The position numbers and the translations under genes were made by a program. A stretch of 64,000 nucleotides of DNA, from the NCBI RefSeq assembly GCF_025151535.1, contig NZ_CP102288.1:2799501-2863500 (forward strand), given 5' to 3'. The notes below the pieces were generated by a model. It worked only from the letters and a program-made list of their open reading frames with translations. It did no database searches and was not told where the DNA came from. Of this stretch, positions 8,965-18,232 are shown piece after piece (within the stretch, counting starts at the first letter, position 1; each line of letters begins with the position of its first letter). Source of the stretch: Segatella copri DSM 18205. GTDB lineage: Bacteria; Bacteroidota; Bacteroidia; Bacteroidales; Bacteroidaceae.

Positions 8965-11628
8965 ATGGCAAACGATAATAAAGGTCTTACACCGATGATG
9001 AGACAGTTTTTCGAGATGAAATCGAAACATCCCGAAGCGCTGCTGCTCTTCCGTTGCGGTGACTTCTACGAAACTTACTGCGAAGATGCGGTGGAGGCAT
9101 CCCGTATACTCGGCATTACGCTGACACGACGTAACAATGGCGGTTCTACGGGCACGACCGAGATGGCAGGATTCCCTCATCATGCTCTGGATACCTATCT
9201 GCCTAAACTCATCAGGGCGGGTAAGCGCGTAGCGGTATGCGACCAGCTGGAAGACCCGAAGAAGAAACGACTCGAAATAAAAGGTAAGAAGGGACTGAGC
9301 CAGATGGACAAGATGGTGAAGCGAGGTATTACCGAACTCGTTACGCCGGGTGTGGCGATGGGAGATAACGTACTGAACTACAAGGAGAACAACTTCCTGG
9401 CAGCCGTACACTTCGGCAAGACCGCCTGCGGTGTGAGCTTTCTGGATATCTCGACCGGAGAGTTTCTTACCGGCGAGGGAACCTACGACTATGTAGAAAA
9501 ACTGATGGGCAACTTCATGCCGAAAGAGGTGCTCTACGACCGCGCCCGAAAGAATGACTTCGAGAAATATTTCGGCAGCAAATACTGTACCTTCGAACTG
9601 GATGACTGGGTTTTCACCGAACAGACAGCCCTGCAGAAACTCCTGGGACATTTCAAGACAAAATCTCTGAAAGGTTTCGGTGTAGAGCATCTCAAGAACG
9701 GCGTGATAGCCAGTGGTGCCATCATGCAGTATCTCGAGATTACCCAGCATACACAGATTAATCATATCACCGCCCTTTCACGTATCGAAGAAGATAAGTT
9801 CGTGCGTATGGATAGGTTTACCATCCGCAGTCTGGAGCTGGTTGCCCCTATGCAGGAAGACGGTTCTTCTCTCCTGAATGTCATCGACCGTACGGTAACG
9901 GCGATGGGCGGACGTATGCTCAGACGCTGGCTGGTCTTCCCGTTGAAAGATGTGAAACCTATCAACGAGCGTCTCGACATCGTGGAATATTTCTTCAAGG
10001 AACCGGAATTCCGACAGCTTCTCGATGACCAGCTGCATCGCATCAGCGACCTGGAGCGTATCATTTCCAAAGTGGCCGTGGGTAGAGTTTCGCCTCGCGA
10101 AGTGGTTCAGCTGAAGAATGCACTCGAAGCCATCAAGCCTATCAAGGTGGCATGCCAGCATGCTACGAACGAGGCTCTGAAGCGGGTAGGCGAGCAGCTG
10201 AACGTATGCGAGACCCTGAAAGACCGTATAGCCAGGGAAATACAGCCCGATCCGCCACAGCTGGTCAATAAGGGTGACGTGATAGCCGACGGATTCAATG
10301 CCGAACTTGACGACCTTCGTGCCATCAGCCGCCACGGCAAGGATTATCTGCTCAAGATACAGGAAAGGGAGATAGAAAAGACAGGAATTTCGAGTCTGAA
10401 GGTAGGTTACAATAATGTTTTCGGATACTATCTGGAGGTGAGAAATACCTTTAAGGATAAGGTGCCTGAGGAGTGGATACGCAAGCAGACGCTGGCTCAG
10501 GCAGAGCGTTATATCACCCAGGAACTGAAGGAATATGAGGAAAAGATTCTCGGTGCTGATGAGAAGATTCTGGTATTGGAAGCACAGCTCTTCAACGAAC
10601 TGATAGCTGCCATGCAGGAGTATATTCCGCAGATACAGATCAATGCCAACCTCATCGCCCGTATGGACTGTCTTTTGTCATTTGCAAAGACATCTGACGA
10701 GAACCGCTACGTGCGCCCTATCGTCGATGATTCTGAGGTGCTAGACATCAAGCAGGGCAGGCATCCGGTGATTGAAACCCAACTGCCGCTGGGCGAACGC
10801 TATGTACCTAACGATGTGCTGCTCGATACTGAGAAACAGCAGATCATGATGATTACCGGTCCTAACATGGCTGGTAAATCGGCTCTGCTGCGCCAGACCG
10901 CCCTTATCGTGCTGCTGGCACAGGTAGGCTGTTTTGTGCCCGCAGAGAGCGCCCGAGTGGGACTGGTGGATAAAATCTTCACACGTGTAGGTGCAAGTGA
11001 CAATATATCGCTCGGCGAATCGACCTTCATGGTAGAGATGACCGAGGCAGCAAACATCCTGAACAACGTTTCTCCGCGCTCGCTGGTGCTCTTTGATGAG
11101 CTGGGAAGAGGTACTTCTACCTACGATGGTATTTCCATTGCCTGGGCTATTGTAGAATATCTGCACGAACATAAGAAGGCGCAGGCACGTACGCTCTTTG
11201 CTACCCACTATCATGAGCTCAACGAGATGGAGAAGAACTTCCCTCGCATCAAGAACTTCAATGTGAGTGTGAGAGAGGTGGACGGAAAGGTAATCTTCCT
11301 GCGTAAACTGGAACCGGGAGGCAGTGAGCACTCTTTCGGTATCCATGTGGCAGAGATTGCCGGTATGCCTCGCAGCATAGTGAACCGTGCCAATGTGATT
11401 CTCAAACAGTTGGAGGATGACAATGCCGGGGTTGGCGGTGCCGGTAAACCGAACGTACAGCACATCGATGAACCTAAGGATGGTGTGCAGCTCAGTTTCT
11501 TCCAGCTCGATGATCCTGTACTGACGCAGATACGTGATGAAATACTCGGGCTGGATGTGAACAATCTCACTCCAGTAGAGGCATTGAACAAGCTCAATGA
11601 CATCAAGAAGATTCTGCTGGGAAGATAA
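8965..11628 (+). CDS. mutS: DNA mismatch repair protein MutS
   Basis: The 887 residues give a full-length MutS. The mismatch-reading motif appears as FYE at residues 34-36. The ATPase domain has the Walker A GPNMAGKS, a STFMVEM signature region, the Walker [13 protein letters not shown] and the ATHYHEL switch. It recognises mispairs and recruits MutL for strand-directed repair. The ATG follows a purine-rich AAGGAGAAGAAAG. A hairpin terminator stands between it and the convergent lgt gene. Confidence 0.98.
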   Translation: MANDNKGLTPMMRQFFEMKSKHPEALLLFRCGDFYETYCEDAVEASRILGITLTRRNNGGSTGTTEMAGFPHHALDTYLPKLIRAGKRVAVCDQLEDPKKKRLEIKGKKGLSQMDKMVKRGITELVTPGVAMGDNVLNYKENNFLAAVHFGKTACGVSFLDISTGEFLTGEGTYDYVEKLMGNFMPKEVLYDRARKNDFEKYFGSKYCTFELDDWVFTEQTALQKLLGHFKTKSLKGFGVEHLKNGVIASGAIMQYLEITQHTQINHITALSRIEEDKFVRMDRFTIRSLELVAPMQEDGSSLLNVIDRTVTAMGGRMLRRWLVFPLKDVKPINERLDIVEYFFKEPEFRQLLDDQLHRISDLERIISKVAVGRVSPREVVQLKNALEAIKPIKVACQHATNEALKRVGEQLNVCETLKDRIAREIQPDPPQLVNKGDVIADGFNAELDDLRAISRHGKDYLLKIQEREIEKTGISSLKVGYNNVFGYYLEVRNTFKDKVPEEWIRKQTLAQAERYITQELKEYEEKILGADEKILVLEAQLFNELIAAMQEYIPQIQINANLIARMDCLLSFAKTSDENRYVRPIVDDSEVLDIKQGRHPVIETQLPLGERYVPNDVLLDTEKQQIMMITGPNMAGKSALLRQTALIVLLAQVGCFVPAESARVGLVDKIFTRVGASDNISLGESTFMVEMTEAANILNNVSPRSLVLFDELGRGTSTYDGISIAWAIVEYLHEHKKAQARTLFATHYHELNEMEKNFPRIKNFNVSVREVDGKVIFLRKLEPGGSEHSFGIHVAEIAGMPRSIVNRANVILKQLEDDNAGVGGAGKPNVQHIDEPKDGVQLSFFQLDDPVLTQIRDEILGLDVNNLTPVEALNKLNDIKKILLGR

Positions 11629-11635
11629 AAATATA

Positions 11636-11679
11636 AATCCCTCCCCGTGGCAGCAGATGCTGTTGCACGAGGAGGGATT
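11636..11679. terminator. Bidirectional terminator between mutS and lgt
   Basis: AATCCCTCC (11636-11644) pairs with GGAGGGATT (11671-11679), with an inner GTG/CAC stem. The hairpin lies between convergent genes, with A-rich sequence to the left and TTGTT to the right. Confidence 0.75.
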
Positions 11680-11708
11680 GTTATAATCTGAAAATAAGTC
11701 GTCTAATA

Positions 11709-12572
11709 TTATTTTGCCTCTACGTTCTTTTCTTTCGCTCTCTTTGTGCTGGAAGCAATGCTCCATACACCGGCGATGATGAGCGGAATGCTCAATATCT
11801 GTCCCATATCCATAGGCAGACCTGCCTCGAATGCCACCTGAATCTCCTTGGTATATTCGATGAAGAAACGGAAGGTGAAGATGAGAGTAAGGCAAAGACC
11901 GAAATAGAAACCGGTGCCTACGCTCTTAGGTCCTCTCTTCTTGTAGATGAAGAGGATGAGGAGGAAGAAGCAGAAATAAGCCAATGCCTCATAGAGCTGA
12001 CCCGGATGGCGTGGATACTGGTCTTCGCGAACGAAGATAAATGCCCAAGGCACATCGGTTACCTTACCGATAATCTCTGAATTCATCAGATTGCCCAAAC
12101 GGATAAAGGTGGCTGTAATGCCTGAGCAGATACCCATATTATCGAGCACAACCCAGCCGCTCACCTTCATGTTGCGGCAATAGAGCCAGATGCCGATGAA
12201 CATTCCGAATACGCCTCCGTGGCTAGACAGTCCCTCATAACCCGTAAATTTCCAGCTGCCGTCAGGCATGTGGTGAACAGGTATCAGCATCTCGATGAAG
12301 TGATCCCACTGGGTGAGGAAATATTCCGGCTGATAGAAGATGCAATGTCCCAGACGGCCACCTATCAATACACCGATAAAGATGTAGAGAAACAGTGGAG
12401 AGAACTTCTCATCTGAAAGCCCCTGCTGCTTGTAGAGCTTGCTCATGAGCAGATAGCCCAGCAGCAGACCGATCATCCAGCAGGTGGAATAGTAGCGGAT
12501 GGTCATAGGACCCAGATGAGCCAGGATTGGGTCTGGGTCCCATACGATATAGTTAAGCAGATTTGCTATCAT
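11709..12572 (-). CDS. lgt: Prolipoprotein diacylglyceryl transferase
   Basis: This integral membrane enzyme of 287 residues moves diacylglycerol from phosphatidylglycerol to the lipobox cysteine of prolipoproteins, the first step of lipoprotein maturation. Several hydrophobic segments are visible. Family signatures include GGRLGHCIFY, GLSSHGGVFG (the His-Gly stretch) and FIRLGNLMNSEI with its Arg and Asn residues. It ends with a basic tail. It lies 18 nt downstream of ychF on the same strand and is probably cotranscribed with it. Confidence 0.97.
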   Translation of the reverse strand: MIANLLNYIVWDPDPILAHLGPMTIRYYSTCWMIGLLLGYLLMSKLYKQQGLSDEKFSPLFLYIFIGVLIGGRLGHCIFYQPEYFLTQWDHFIEMLIPVHHMPDGSWKFTGYEGLSSHGGVFGMFIGIWLYCRNMKVSGWVVLDNMGICSGITATFIRLGNLMNSEIIGKVTDVPWAFIFVREDQYPRHPGQLYEALAYFCFFLLILFIYKKRGPKSVGTGFYFGLCLTLIFTFRFFIEYTKEIQVAFEAGLPMDMGQILSIPLIIAGVWSIASSTKRAKEKNVEAK

Positions 12573-12590
12573 AATCGTAGAAGAATAGGA

Positions 12591-13694
12591 TTATACATTG
12601 AAGCGGAAGTGCATGATGTCACCATCCTGTACGACGTACTCCTTGCCCTCGATGCCGAGCTTACCTGCCTCACGTACAGCAGCTTCAGAGCCATACTTGA
12701 TATAGTCATCATACTTGATAACCTCTGCACGGATGAATCCCTTCTCGAAGTCGGTATGGATGACGCCGGCACACTGAGGAGCCTTCCAGCCCTTGTGATA
12801 GGTCCATGCCTTGACCTCCATCTCACCTGCGGTGATGAATGTTTCGAGGTTCAGCAGGGCATATGCCTTCTTGATGAGTCGGTTTACGCCGCTCTCTTCC
12901 AATCCGAGTTCTTCGAGGAACATCAGTTTGTCCTCGTAGGTTTCGAGCGATGCGATGTCTTCCTCTGTCTTTGCAGCGATGACCATGCACTCAGCACCTT
13001 CTTCCTTGGCGATTTCCTCTACCTTCTTGCTATACTCGTTGCCGGTCTTGGCAGAAGCCTCGTCAACATTGGCTACGTAGAGCACAGGCTTGGTAGTGAG
13101 GAGGAAGAGGTCGTGAGCCACCTTCTGCTCTTCCTTGCTTTCGAAAGTAACGCCACGAGCGTTCTTTCCCTGCTCCAGTTCGGCCTTGTAAGCCTCCAGA
13201 ACGGTAACCATCGTCTTAGCATCCTTGTTGCCTGCTGCAGCAGTCTTCTTCTGCTTGGTAAGCTGAGATTCGATAGTTTCCAGGTCCTTGAGCTGCAACT
13301 CTGTATCGATGACGCTCTTATCCTCCAAAGGATCAACCTTAGCGCCACCCTCGCGAACGATGTTGTCATCGTCGAAACAGCGGATTACGTGGATGATAGC
13401 ATCGCACTCACGGATATTTCCCAAGAATTTATTACCAAGACCTTCGCCCTTGCTGGCACCCTTTACGAGACCTGCGATATCCACGATTTCGCAAGTAGCT
13501 GGGACGATGCGTCCTGGGTGAACAATCTCTGCCAACTTGTTGAGTCGCTCATCTGGTACGGTGATGACGCCCAAGTTTGGTTCGATAGTACAGAAAGGGA
13601 AGTTAGCTGCCTGTGCCTTTGCACTAGACAGACAATTGAACAGTGTAGACTTACCCACGTTTGGGAGGCCTACAATACCACATTTTAATGCCAT
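12591..13694 (-). CDS. ychF: Obg-family ATPase YchF
   Basis: The 367 residues match YchF. G1 is GLPNVGKST near the N-terminus, G3 is [17 protein letters not shown], and the fourth motif is the altered NVDE that gives this P-loop protein ATP rather than GTP preference. A coiled-coil insert and the C-terminal TGS domain ([12 protein letters not shown]...[12 protein letters not shown]) follow. It binds ribosomes and is linked to stress responses. Its promoter (minus-strand TAACTTTG, 13724-13731) lies in a segment that is duplicated upstream of the SNF2 helicase gene. Confidence 0.97.
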   Translation of the reverse strand: MALKCGIVGLPNVGKSTLFNCLSSAKAQAANFPFCTIEPNLGVITVPDERLNKLAEIVHPGRIVPATCEIVDIAGLVKGASKGEGLGNKFLGNIRECDAIIHVIRCFDDDNIVREGGAKVDPLEDKSVIDTELQLKDLETIESQLTKQKKTAAAGNKDAKTMVTVLEAYKAELEQGKNARGVTFESKEEQKVAHDLFLLTTKPVLYVANVDEASAKTGNEYSKKVEEIAKEEGAECMVIAAKTEEDIASLETYEDKLMFLEELGLEESGVNRLIKKAYALLNLETFITAGEMEVKAWTYHKGWKAPQCAGVIHTDFEKGFIRAEVIKYDDYIKYGSEAAVREAGKLGIEGKEYVVQDGDIMHFRFNV

Positions 13695-13700
13695 TTTATC

Positions 13701-13714
13701 TTTAAACGTTTAAA
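13701..13714. promoter_or_regulatory. Perfect 14-bp palindrome near the ychF transcription start
   Basis: TTTAAACGTTTAAA lies between the -7 box and the ychF ATG, close to the predicted transcript start. A slightly altered copy (TTCAAACGTTTAAA, 17804-17817) sits in the same place before the SNF2 gene. The central CG is what many LacI-type operators show, but no regulator is identified. Confidence 0.5.
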
Positions 13715-13741
13715 TTTCCGGTGCAAAGTTACACATTATAA

Positions 13742-13788
13742 ATGAAAGATACAAAGAAATCGTGGAAAATTAACTAAAAATCATAGAT
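13742..13788. repeat. 47-bp direct repeat, left copy (island boundary)
   Basis: These 47 bases, from ATGAAAGATACAAAG to ATCATAGAT, recur exactly at 17847-17893 in the same orientation. Homology continues less exactly for about 38 bases toward ychF, through the promoter and the AAACGTTT palindrome. Confidence 0.85.
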
Positions 13789-13837
13789 CGCGAGTGAAAT
13801 CCTTACATCTTCTCTAGTTATAGAATTATGATGGATA

Positions 13838-14674
13838 TTATTTCTTTTTGCTATTCTTTTTGGTCAATGTCTTTTCGTCAGATTTTAATCTGCGTTCTAC
13901 TTTCTTGACGTCTTCACCTGCAGGAAGATTTTCTGGTACAATGCCACGTTGGAGCATCATATTACGAACAGCCTTATTATTATCGACATGCTCTTGACAG
14001 ATAGATTGCTGACCATGTAAATCCTTTTGCTGAACGTTGACAGAAGTCATTTCTGCAGCAAAATCTTTAGCTTTAATATTTAGTGTTGGAAGGAAATCGG
14101 CGAGAGGTCGGCTGTTAGGAGCACCCAATTTACGTTTGAGAAGAGCCGTGTCGAGATTAAACAACGCCTTGTCACCTAGTGAGCGAATGATGGCAAAGCC
14201 TTTGCTGTCCACTCCTCTTTCATACAGCACCCCAGAGAGACGCTTCTCTGTTTCTGCAAGTTTTGCACGTGCTTGTACACGTTCGTATTCCAGCAAACGC
14301 TTTTGCACCAATTCTGCTCGGCGAGTTTGTACGGCAAAGTAGTTTTGGGCAAAAGAGATTTGTGGCTTGCGTGGATCACCGTTTTGGGCAATGAGATAGC
14401 AAGCATAACGAGTCAGCATGTAGTCTTTGACTTCACGCTGAGCACCTTTAGCAAGAGGTATCATTTTCCCAACGCCGGGAAAATGATATTCTACCATTTC
14501 GCCAGCGTTGATACAAGCGTCTTTAGCTCGCTCGATGACTCCTTCAAATCTTTCCCATTTGGAATAACCCAACACTTGTGCAAGTTCTCTTGCACTCCAA
14601 CATTCTACGCCTTCGTATTCGTTGGCGATAGCTTCGAATTGCTCGAACAATTCTTTGATTTCTTCTTCCTTCAT
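13838..14674 (-). CDS. dinD: DNA damage-inducible protein D
   Basis: The 278 residues follow the DinD layout throughout. A BRO-N-like N-terminal part has WSARELAQVLGYSKWERF. A middle segment reads DYMLTRYACYLIAQNGDPRK, then YERGVDSKGFAIIRS. The C-terminal end has SRPLADFLPTLNIKAKDFAAEMT, LHGQQ and the lysine-rich tail after EDVKKVERRLKSDEK. In E. coli DinD is SOS-induced and inhibits RecA filament activity. Its promoter has TAACTTTG (minus, 14701-14708) and TTG at 14729-14731. No known LexA box was recognised. A palindrome of the TTTTCCC/GGGAAAA family lies inside the coding sequence at 14461-14486. Confidence 0.92.
   Translation of the reverse strand: MKEEEIKELFEQFEAIANEYEGVECWSARELAQVLGYSKWERFEGVIERAKDACINAGEMVEYHFPGVGKMIPLAKGAQREVKDYMLTRYACYLIAQNGDPRKPQISFAQNYFAVQTRRAELVQKRLLEYERVQARAKLAETEKRLSGVLYERGVDSKGFAIIRSLGDKALFNLDTALLKRKLGAPNSRPLADFLPTLNIKAKDFAAEMTSVNVQQKDLHGQQSICQEHVDNNKAVRNMMLQRGIVPENLPAGEDVKKVERRLKSDEKTLTKKNSKKK
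14461..14486. repeat. Palindrome inside dinD, related to the element at 18197
   Basis: TCATTTTCCC and GGGAAAATGA flank a 6-nt loop. The minus strand reads it as YHFPGVGKMI of DinD. The same arms with a longer stem form the terminator at 18197-18228. Confidence 0.7.
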
Positions 14675-14700
14675 AATTGCTTATTTTTATGATATTTCGG

Positions 14701-14731
14701 CAAAGTTACGCTTTTTATTTGGTTGTAGCAA
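14701..14731 (-). promoter_or_regulatory. dinD promoter
   Basis: Minus-strand -7 box TAACTTTG (14701-14708) and a TTG at 14729-14731 are separated by 20 nt. The ATG of dinD is 27 nt downstream. Confidence 0.65.
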
Positions 14732-14867
14732 GGAAAAGGTTATTTATTTCCTTCTTTGCTCATCAATAAATACTTGTATCTCTCCTAAATCTCCAATTTC
14801 TTTTGGTAGAACAAACATATTTTAAAAGTTAGTCTGCTACAAGAATATTCTGTGTAACTCATATCGT

Positions 14868-15206
14868 TTAATTTTGAAAAGACTTCTTGGCTTCTTTCAA
14901 ACTGTTATATAGCTCATCGTCAAACTCTCGGATGTCTTCGTCAGTCAATACTCCGTCATAGTATAGGTCACATACGGTGATGTAATATCTACCTCCTGAC
15001 ATCCCATCGTATCGGCGAGCGATATGCTTGTCGAATTGGTATACCTTATCATATAGTTTGAGGTATGCATCGTGTGCATCCTCTGCTGATGCGTTCTTGT
15101 TCATGAAATCTTTGGTAGATTGCATGAACTTGGCGCACTCTCGCTGCAAGCCCAAATTAATGAGCTTGCGAGCTGTTTTCTTCTGAGACTTCGTTAATTC
15201 TATCAT
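14868..15206 (-). CDS. Unknown 112-residue protein, third gene of the SNF2 operon
   Basis: I do not recognise this family. The protein is acidic toward the C-terminus and predicted mostly helical, with LTKSQKKTARKLINLG at the start and DGVLTDEDIREFDDELY near the end. Its start overlaps the end of the zinc-ribbon gene by 50 nt, so it is translationally coupled to the upstream gene if the ATG at 15206 is used; the internal ATG at codon 28 is an alternative. Its position as last gene of the SNF2 operon suggests it is an accessory partner, which is inference. Confidence 0.7.
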   Translation of the reverse strand: MIELTKSQKKTARKLINLGLQRECAKFMQSTKDFMNKNASAEDAHDAYLKLYDKVYQFDKHIARRYDGMSGGRYYITVCDLYYDGVLTDEDIREFDDELYNSLKEAKKSFQN

Positions 15207-15366
15207 GTTCTAAACGTTTCTTTTCTTTTTTAGCCTTATTTCTTATTGATATACATTTCTTGCAGATGTGCAGTCTGTGTCCTTTACCACTGAACGACTC
15301 GTTGGATTTATACTCTCCACACATCTTGCAATAATGTCCTTGATGCTTATGTTTCTTTTTACCCAT
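15157..15366 (-). CDS. Small zinc-ribbon protein, second gene of the SNF2 operon
   Basis: The 69 residues contain two CxxC pairs, Cys13/Cys16 and Cys35/Cys38, separated by 18 residues, in a strongly basic context (K- and H-rich N-terminus, KKEKKRLEHDR after the second pair). This is a classic small zinc-binding fold that may bind nucleic acid. HNH-like proteins share this spacing, but no HNH catalytic set was seen. Its ATG is only 3 nt past the stop of the SNF2 gene, so the two are made from one mRNA. Confidence 0.75.
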   Translation of the reverse strand: MGKKKHKHQGHYCKMCGEYKSNESFSGKGHRLHICKKCISIRNKAKKEKKRLEHDRINEVSEENSSQAH

Positions 15367-15369
15367 GAC

Positions 15370-17787
15370 TTATTTTGCAAACAACTTTCCTATGAGATTT
15401 AAGAGATTAGAGACAGTCTCTTTGCTCTCCACAGGTATCTTGATGGAGGTTTCGCCTGTCTGCTCGTCTTTCTCAACGATGGAATCAACCAGCTGGGCTG
15501 TGGCTTCTGGCGACTTTAAGGTTTCGGCTAAGCCTGAGAGGAAAGATATTCCTTGGGCTACCAAATCCTTTGGCTGACTTGAGCGATTAGAGACAGATTC
15601 TCTGTTCGAAGATGAGTTCGTTTGCTGCTGGATGGAAACCTCTTCTTTATTCTCGTTAGATTTATGTTTGTTGCGAGCCTTCTCTGTTTCTTCGTCCTCT
15701 TCCACCATACCGCTCACTGTTTCCATCATCTTGCTGAACTTATCATCTGTGATGAATACAGAATCTTCACCGTCATCAAGAACGCCTTCAAACATGGAGG
15801 TCTTGAAACGCAACTTACCAAGCATTTCCTGCTCGATGGAATCAGGTGTTACGAGATTGATAACCTGGATGTTGTTCTGCTGACCAAGGCGATAGATGCG
15901 CCCGATACGCTGTTCGAGAACGGCAGGATTCCAAGGTAAGTCGATGTTGATGATGGTAGCGGCTGACTGCAGGTTCAAACCTGTGCTTCCGGCATCAGTA
16001 GAGAGGAAAACCCGGCTCGATGGTTCGTTCATGAAATTATCTACCAGGTTTTTGCGCTTTTCGGATGGCACGCCACCATGCAGATATTCAAAGCCTATTT
16101 CTTTTTTCTCCAGTTCCTTGGCGATGAGGCGGGTCATGCGTTCCCATTGACTGAATACCACAACCTTTTCACCTTCCTCGCTGATAATGTCGCTGATGAT
16201 GTTCACGCATTCATCCACCTTGGTGTCGTATCTCGTCTTTTGGTCGAGGATATAACTGCTGTCACATACCATGCGCATCTGTGAGAGGAAGAGCAGGAGA
16301 CGCTTGCGGTCTTTATCGGATAGGAAATGCATCCTGCGCCATTTCAGAACCAGGAGACGTACCTGGTTCTGCCACTCCTGATGCATCTCCATCTGCTCGT
16401 TGGTCATCGGAATGAAAAGGTTCTTGTCAGAACGCTCAGGCATCTGGAGTTTCACTTCCTTCTTGCGACGACGGATGAGAATATCGCCCAGCTTCTTGCC
16501 TATGTCGTTTAAGTTCTTATAACCCAGAACTTTTCCTGTTTCATCAGTAATGATATGCTTGTCTTTGAAGAGGTAGTAAGGGGCAAGGCGGAAATTATCA
16601 ACAAACTCCACGATAGAGTAGAGTTCATCGAGCTTGTTCTCCAATGGGGTACCGGATAGAATTACGGAGTAATCTGATTCTATCTTTCTTGCCGCACGGG
16701 AAATCTGCGTGTTCCAGTTCTTCAGGCGCTGCACCTCGTCCATGATGAGCATATCGGTTTGCAAACAGCCGAGTATCTTGATGTCATTGGCGGCACTATT
16801 ATAGGAAATAATCTTGTAAGGTTCCGGGCGATTGTACGCTTCCTTTCTCTTGAGATGACTTCCCTCTATGACGAAGACTTCGGCATCAGTAAACTTCTTG
16901 ATTTCACTTCGCCATTGATATTTGAGCGAGGTAGGGCAGAGGATGAGTACAGAGCCAATAAGACCTTCCTTGCGTAGCAGTTCGGCAGTACCTATAGCTT
17001 GGATTGTCTTTCCGAGACCCATCTCGTCGGCAATGATAGCCTTTCCTGCCTTTGCAGCAAAGCGGATGCCCTCTTTCTGGTAAGGATAGAGGTTTACTTT
17101 CAAAAGATTGTTGAGTTTCTCGTCATCGTATGTCTTCACAATCTTCATTCTTTTCGCTTTTTCGCGAATATCGATGATAAAGTCAATGGCATCTTTATAG
17201 CATCTGAATGTATCGCTGATTTGGCGAGCTTGTTTCAAGAAAGAGCCAATGCGGGCATAGGCTGATTTCTTCAAGACATGGTTCTTGTCAAAGTAATCTT
17301 TGGCTAACTGTTCGTATGCCTCCTTGTTGTCTGAGCCGATACGAATCTTTACGCATCGCTCATCCCGATAGGAGAGATAGACAGAAGTATAAGGTGGCAA
17401 TTCCCGATGTACATGTACGCCCCTCTTTCCGCCAAACCATTTCTTGACGGCTTCGATATGTTTGCAAGTGCCGAGTCTCGAAGTCTTGAAATCCATGCAG
17501 GAACAATAATTCCATTCGCTGTTGGCTCCACGATACACCACCTTGTACTCGTTGTTCTTTTCAGGGTTGCGAACGATATACTCTCCAGGGCAAAGGGCGT
17601 CATCAACACAACTGATATCGAAGTGCTCGATATCGGTCACCTGCTTGCGCAGTTTGATTTGCCATTCCTCTAAAGTCATGTTTTCTGGTTTCACGATATG
17701 CGAAACCTTGACTTTCTTCTTTTTCTTTGTAGTCTTCTTGGTGCTGCTACCGTCTTGGTTAGCTGCCTGCTTATTATTCTTTGCCAT
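15370..17787 (-). CDS. SWIM-domain SNF2-family helicase-like ATPase
   Basis: This 805-residue protein starts with a lysine-rich tail. A SWIM zinc finger follows (Cys95, Cys97, Cys108, His110; CxCx10CxH). The SNF2 motor has DEMGLGKT (254-261) for Walker A, DEVQ (350-353) in place of DEAH, LSGTPLEN, and a helicase C domain with FLSTDAGSTGLNLQ and RIGRIYRLGQ. A disordered acidic/serine stretch and a helical C-terminal end close the protein. SNF2 ATPases move along duplex DNA. In bacteria they are found both as RapA-like factors and in defence systems such as DISARM. It leads a three-gene operon whose promoter region duplicates that of ychF. Confidence 0.93.
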   Translation of the reverse strand: MAKNNKQAANQDGSSTKKTTKKKKKVKVSHIVKPENMTLEEWQIKLRKQVTDIEHFDISCVDDALCPGEYIVRNPEKNNEYKVVYRGANSEWNYCSCMDFKTSRLGTCKHIEAVKKWFGGKRGVHVHRELPPYTSVYLSYRDERCVKIRIGSDNKEAYEQLAKDYFDKNHVLKKSAYARIGSFLKQARQISDTFRCYKDAIDFIIDIREKAKRMKIVKTYDDEKLNNLLKVNLYPYQKEGIRFAAKAGKAIIADEMGLGKTIQAIGTAELLRKEGLIGSVLILCPTSLKYQWRSEIKKFTDAEVFVIEGSHLKRKEAYNRPEPYKIISYNSAANDIKILGCLQTDMLIMDEVQRLKNWNTQISRAARKIESDYSVILSGTPLENKLDELYSIVEFVDNFRLAPYYLFKDKHIITDETGKVLGYKNLNDIGKKLGDILIRRRKKEVKLQMPERSDKNLFIPMTNEQMEMHQEWQNQVRLLVLKWRRMHFLSDKDRKRLLLFLSQMRMVCDSSYILDQKTRYDTKVDECVNIISDIISEEGEKVVVFSQWERMTRLIAKELEKKEIGFEYLHGGVPSEKRKNLVDNFMNEPSSRVFLSTDAGSTGLNLQSAATIINIDLPWNPAVLEQRIGRIYRLGQQNNIQVINLVTPDSIEQEMLGKLRFKTSMFEGVLDDGEDSVFITDDKFSKMMETVSGMVEEDEETEKARNKHKSNENKEEVSIQQQTNSSSNRESVSNRSSQPKDLVAQGISFLSGLAETLKSPEATAQLVDSIVEKDEQTGETSIKIPVESKETVSNLLNLIGKLFAK

Positions 17788-17846
17788 TGTTATGTTGCCT
17801 TATTTCAAACGTTTAAATATATTTAATGCAAAGATACACATTATGG

Positions 17847-17893
17847 ATGAAAGATACAAAGAAATCGTGGAAAATTAACTAAAAATCATAGAT
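17847..17893. repeat. 47-bp direct repeat, right copy (island boundary)
   Basis: Exact copy of 13742-13788. On the SNF2 side the homology continues through the promoter and AAACGTTT palindrome with several substitutions and a 2-bp length difference. Confidence 0.85.
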
Positions 17894-17950
17894 GAGGGAA
17901 AATTGATGTTGGAAAAACAAGTGAAACGCTGAAACACTTGCGGATGCTGG

Positions 17951-18093
17951 AAGATATAGGAGAAGACGTTGAGGTATATAGGGATAGTTTTCGAAAGATA
18001 TAGGAGAAGTACCTGGAAGGTATAACAGAAGTCTTTGAGACATATAATGGAAGTTTCTAGAAGATATAGGAGAAATTGTTGGAAGATATAGTA
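17951..18093. repeat. Degenerate GATATAGGAGAA repeats
   Basis: GAAGATATAGGAGAA and close variants recur about every 30-40 nt (near 17951, 17994, 18019, 18059, 18082). On the minus strand the run reads as a repetitive YIFQ/LLYL peptide that looks like a shadow of the repeat, not a gene. Confidence 0.6.
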
Positions 18094-18102
18094 TCTAAGG
18101 CC

Positions 18103-18186
18103 GCACATCAGCTGTTGTGCGCTTGCACATCACTTGATGTGCGGATGCATAACAGCTGATGTGCGAGTGTTGGACGGCTGATGTGC
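18103..18186. repeat. Cluster of GCACATC palindromes
   Basis: Palindromic units GCACATCAGCTGTTGTGC (18103-18120), GCACATCACTTGATGTGC (18125-18142) and GCATAACAGCTGATGTGC (18147-18164), plus a half unit ending at 18186, repeat every 22 nt. Confidence 0.75.
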
Positions 18187-18196
18187 GGTGAAAAAG

Positions 18197-18228
18197 TTAC
18201 CATTTTCCCAACGCTGGGAAAATGGTAA
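18197..18228 (-). terminator. Perfect 14-bp stem terminator after the 729-residue gene
   Basis: TTACCATTTTCCCA and TGGGAAAATGGTAA pair exactly around a 4-nt loop, 4 nt past the stop at 18233. On the minus strand it is followed by CTTTTTC, as in rho-independent terminators. Confidence 0.8.
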
Positions 18229-18232
18229 GAGA

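Larger units (their letters stand above)
17788..18232. other. 445-bp gap of promoter, repeats and hairpins
   Basis: From the right of the SNF2 gene this holds its promoter (minus-strand TATCTTTG), the right 47-bp repeat, a run of GATATAGGAGAA-like units (about 17951-18093), a cluster of GCACATC palindromes (18103-18186) and the terminator of the 729-residue gene. No gene was found. Confidence 0.75.

Noticed and set aside
14744..14818. 24-codon minus-strand frame upstream of dinD (MFVLPKEIGDLG...)
   Set aside because: Too short and without a promoter; perhaps a gene remnant, but I cannot support it.
17875..18108. 77-codon minus-strand frame with YIFQ/LLYL repeats
   Set aside because: It is only the translation of the GATATAGGAGAA repeats.
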